DNA of 64,000 nucleotides from Pseudocolwellia sp. AS88. Lineage in GTDB: Bacteria > Pseudomonadota > Gammaproteobacteria > Enterobacterales > Alteromonadaceae. Shown here piece by piece: positions 63,824 to 64,000 of this stretch; positions within the stretch are counted from its first letter, which is position 1; every line of letters begins with the position of its first letter. The notes below the pieces were generated by a model, which was not told the origin of the DNA, searched no databases, and saw only the letters and a program-made list of their open reading frames with translations. The DNA is taken from positions 124,001 to 188,000 of the forward strand of contig NZ_JAUPEC010000001.1 of assembly GCF_030551755.1 (NCBI RefSeq). Direction: 5' to 3'. The position numbers and the translations under genes were made by a program.

Positions 63824-64000
63824 ATGTATTTTCAATCTGTTAATGGACAACAAATTAATCATATATCTATCAATGATAGAGGTTTAGCGTATGGCGATGG
63901 TATCTTTACAACAGCTAAAGTTACCAATGGAGAGATAGAGCTATTACATCTTCATATAAAACGTTTACAAACAGGCTGTCGTTTATTTAAGATTTTAGAT
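63824..64000 (+). CDS. pabC: Aminodeoxychorismate lyase, N-terminal part (runs off window)
   Basis: The frame opens at ATG 63824 and stays open to the window end (59 codons). The start MYFQSVNGQQ and the SINDRGLAYGDGIFTTAKV motif are typical of class IV PLP enzymes of the PabC type; LHIKRLQTGCRLF follows. It cleaves aminodeoxychorismate to 4-aminobenzoate and pyruvate for folate. Position after fabF is the conserved one. The catalytic lysine lies beyond the window. Confidence 0.9.
   Translation, partial: MYFQSVNGQQINHISINDRGLAYGDGIFTTAKVTNGEIELLHLHIKRLQTGCRLFKILD

Noticed and set aside
1-64000. tRNA or rRNA genes, prophage, integrative element
   Set aside because: No cloverleaf-like tRNA, ribosomal RNA segment, integrase or phage structural gene was recognised on either strand; a tRNAscan run would settle small ones.

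Overview
The window is about 64 kb of low-GC gammaproteobacterial chromosome. Family content and gene order point to the Alteromonadales, most likely a Colwelliaceae member (Colwellia/Thalassotalea type). The pointers are a SeqA protein beside pgm, the fur-fldA-ybfE-ybfF-seqA-pgm neighbourhood, the apt-dnaX-ybaB block, the yceD-rpmF-plsX-fab block, an MSHA-type pilin, a DUF5610 protein and AT-rich spacers. This assignment is inferred from recognised protein families; no search was run. No rRNA, tRNA, prophage, integrase, IS transposase or CRISPR array was seen.

Layout. 1-7.4 kb: the 3' part of a large hybrid sensor kinase, a GNAT/nitrilase fusion enzyme, an orphan MSHA-type pilin and a DUF2254 membrane protein. 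7.5-12.3 kb: PEP carboxylase, an SbtA-type bicarbonate transporter and a divergent LysR regulator, which read as a bicarbonate-supply and anaplerosis module. 12.3-15.1 kb: redox genes (sodB, grxD, 2-Cys peroxiredoxin) and a zinc-ribbon protein. 15.2-20.1 kb: ethanolamine catabolism (eutR-like regulator, eutB, eutC, permease) without microcompartment genes. 20.2-27.2 kb: a DUF5610 protein and a three-gene RND efflux operon. 27.4-32.2 kb: a VF530 protein and a signalling operon of CHASE histidine kinase, single-domain response regulator and REC-GGDEF-EAL protein. 32.5-35.6 kb: small secreted proteins, a candidate CsrB-family sRNA, a Rieske protein and a signal peptidase I.

36-45 kb: glnS, fur, a DUF4442 protein, fldA, ybfE, a DUF2788 protein, ybfF, seqA, pgm and an astE-like gene. 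45-49 kb: a 40-codon membrane-protein gene behind a perfect FNR-type box, then apt, dnaX and ybaB. dnaX carries a textbook -1 frameshift cassette. 49.2-51.6 kb: an orphan periplasmic binding protein paired with a membrane diguanylate cyclase. 52-57.8 kb: rne, rluC and maf. 57.9-64 kb: yceD-rpmF-plsX-fabD-fabG-acpP-fabF and the start of pabC.

Most genes are ordinary housekeeping genes. The items that deserve a second look are mostly outside annotated proteins: the candidate CsrB RNA near 33.75-33.93 kb; a highly structured 363-bp repeat element at 63.39-63.75 kb whose hairpins resemble CsrA targets; a 106-bp MITE-like element in front of grxD; the FNR-linked small membrane protein near 45.4 kb; the dnaX recoding site; and the binding-protein/diguanylate-cyclase pair near 49-51 kb. 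Two expected genes are missing from conserved blocks: recR after ybaB, and fabH between plsX and fabD.
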